A stretch of 30,059 nt of DNA, taken from assembly GCA_964397995.1 (NCBI GenBank), contig CAYNLG010000044.1:1-30059 (forward strand), written 5' to 3'. Each line of letters begins with the position of its first letter. Position 1 is the first letter of the stretch. Under the pieces are notes generated by a model. The model had not been told where the DNA came from and did not search any database. It saw nothing but the letters and a program-made list of their open reading frames with translations. The DNA is from CAYNLG01 sp964397995. Lineage in GTDB: Bacteria > Planctomycetota > Phycisphaerae > FEN-1346. This document shows, piece by piece, positions 30,040-30,059 of this stretch. The position numbers were made by a program, and so were the translations under genes.

Positions 30040-30059
30040 GTCAGAACTAGACTTACGTC

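Overview
The window is very GC-rich bacterial chromosomal DNA with tightly packed genes, strong GC bias at third codon positions and several GTG starts. Three proteins carry PEP-CTERM-type C-termini. Together with a pilin-like secreted protein of the planctomycete type and many small secreted or low-homology proteins, this points to a Planctomycetota bacterium, probably Phycisphaerae-like. That placement is inferred from gene style, not from a marker gene. I see no phage, transposon, integrase or CRISPR, so this looks like ordinary core and accessory chromosome.

Layout. Positions 1-5.1 kb hold a truncated pilin-like membrane protein (minus), a metallo-beta-lactamase-fold protein with an altered metal motif, a tandem pair of CNNM/CorC-type transporters (the second lacks the C-terminal domain) and a fumarylacetoacetate-hydrolase-family enzyme. 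Positions 5.1-7.8 kb hold a 79-aa conserved-looking small protein (minus), L-aspartate oxidase (nadB, first step of NAD synthesis) and a CYTH-domain protein. Positions 7.8-14.9 kb are a minus-strand block: a zinc-ribbon protein, a 59-aa SAP-like protein, a LolA-like lipoprotein, a soluble hybrid histidine kinase with four PAS domains, an orphan leuD, and a secreted protein of unknown function.

Positions 15-18.2 kb (plus) carry an alpha/beta hydrolase overlapping a flavodoxin-ferredoxin (EFR1-type) protein, then two small secreted proteins, one with RG/DG repeats and one with PWH repeats, separated by a strong intrinsic terminator. Positions 18.3-21 kb contain an L-fuculokinase-like kinase, a tiny membrane protein and a convergent aldo/keto reductase. 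Positions 21.3-24.3 kb hold an HtrA/Deg protease and an ApgM-type phosphoglycerate mutase. Positions 24.5-27.6 kb form a three-gene PEP-CTERM cluster: a beta-propeller-like fragment, a papain-like protease with an unusual active site, and a concanavalin-like secreted protein. Two near-identical hairpins lie behind the two minus-strand members. Positions 27.8-29.6 kb hold a two-gene sugar-oxidation cassette (MDR dehydrogenase plus TIM-barrel isomerase/epimerase) with a palindromic operator candidate in its leader. The window ends with tRNA-Pro(GGG), with its own promoter and terminator.

Functional themes are central metabolism (nadB, leuD, apgM), sugar catabolism (fucK, AKR, MDR, isomerase), envelope and export (Deg protease, PEP-CTERM proteins, lipoprotein) and sensing. 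No exosortase, leuC, fucI/fucA, nadA/nadC or cognate response regulator is in the window. I did not find a convincing new multi-gene system. The best leads are the paired 3' hairpins, the altered active sites of the MBL and papain-like proteins, the PWH-repeat protein and the 29.7-kb operator.
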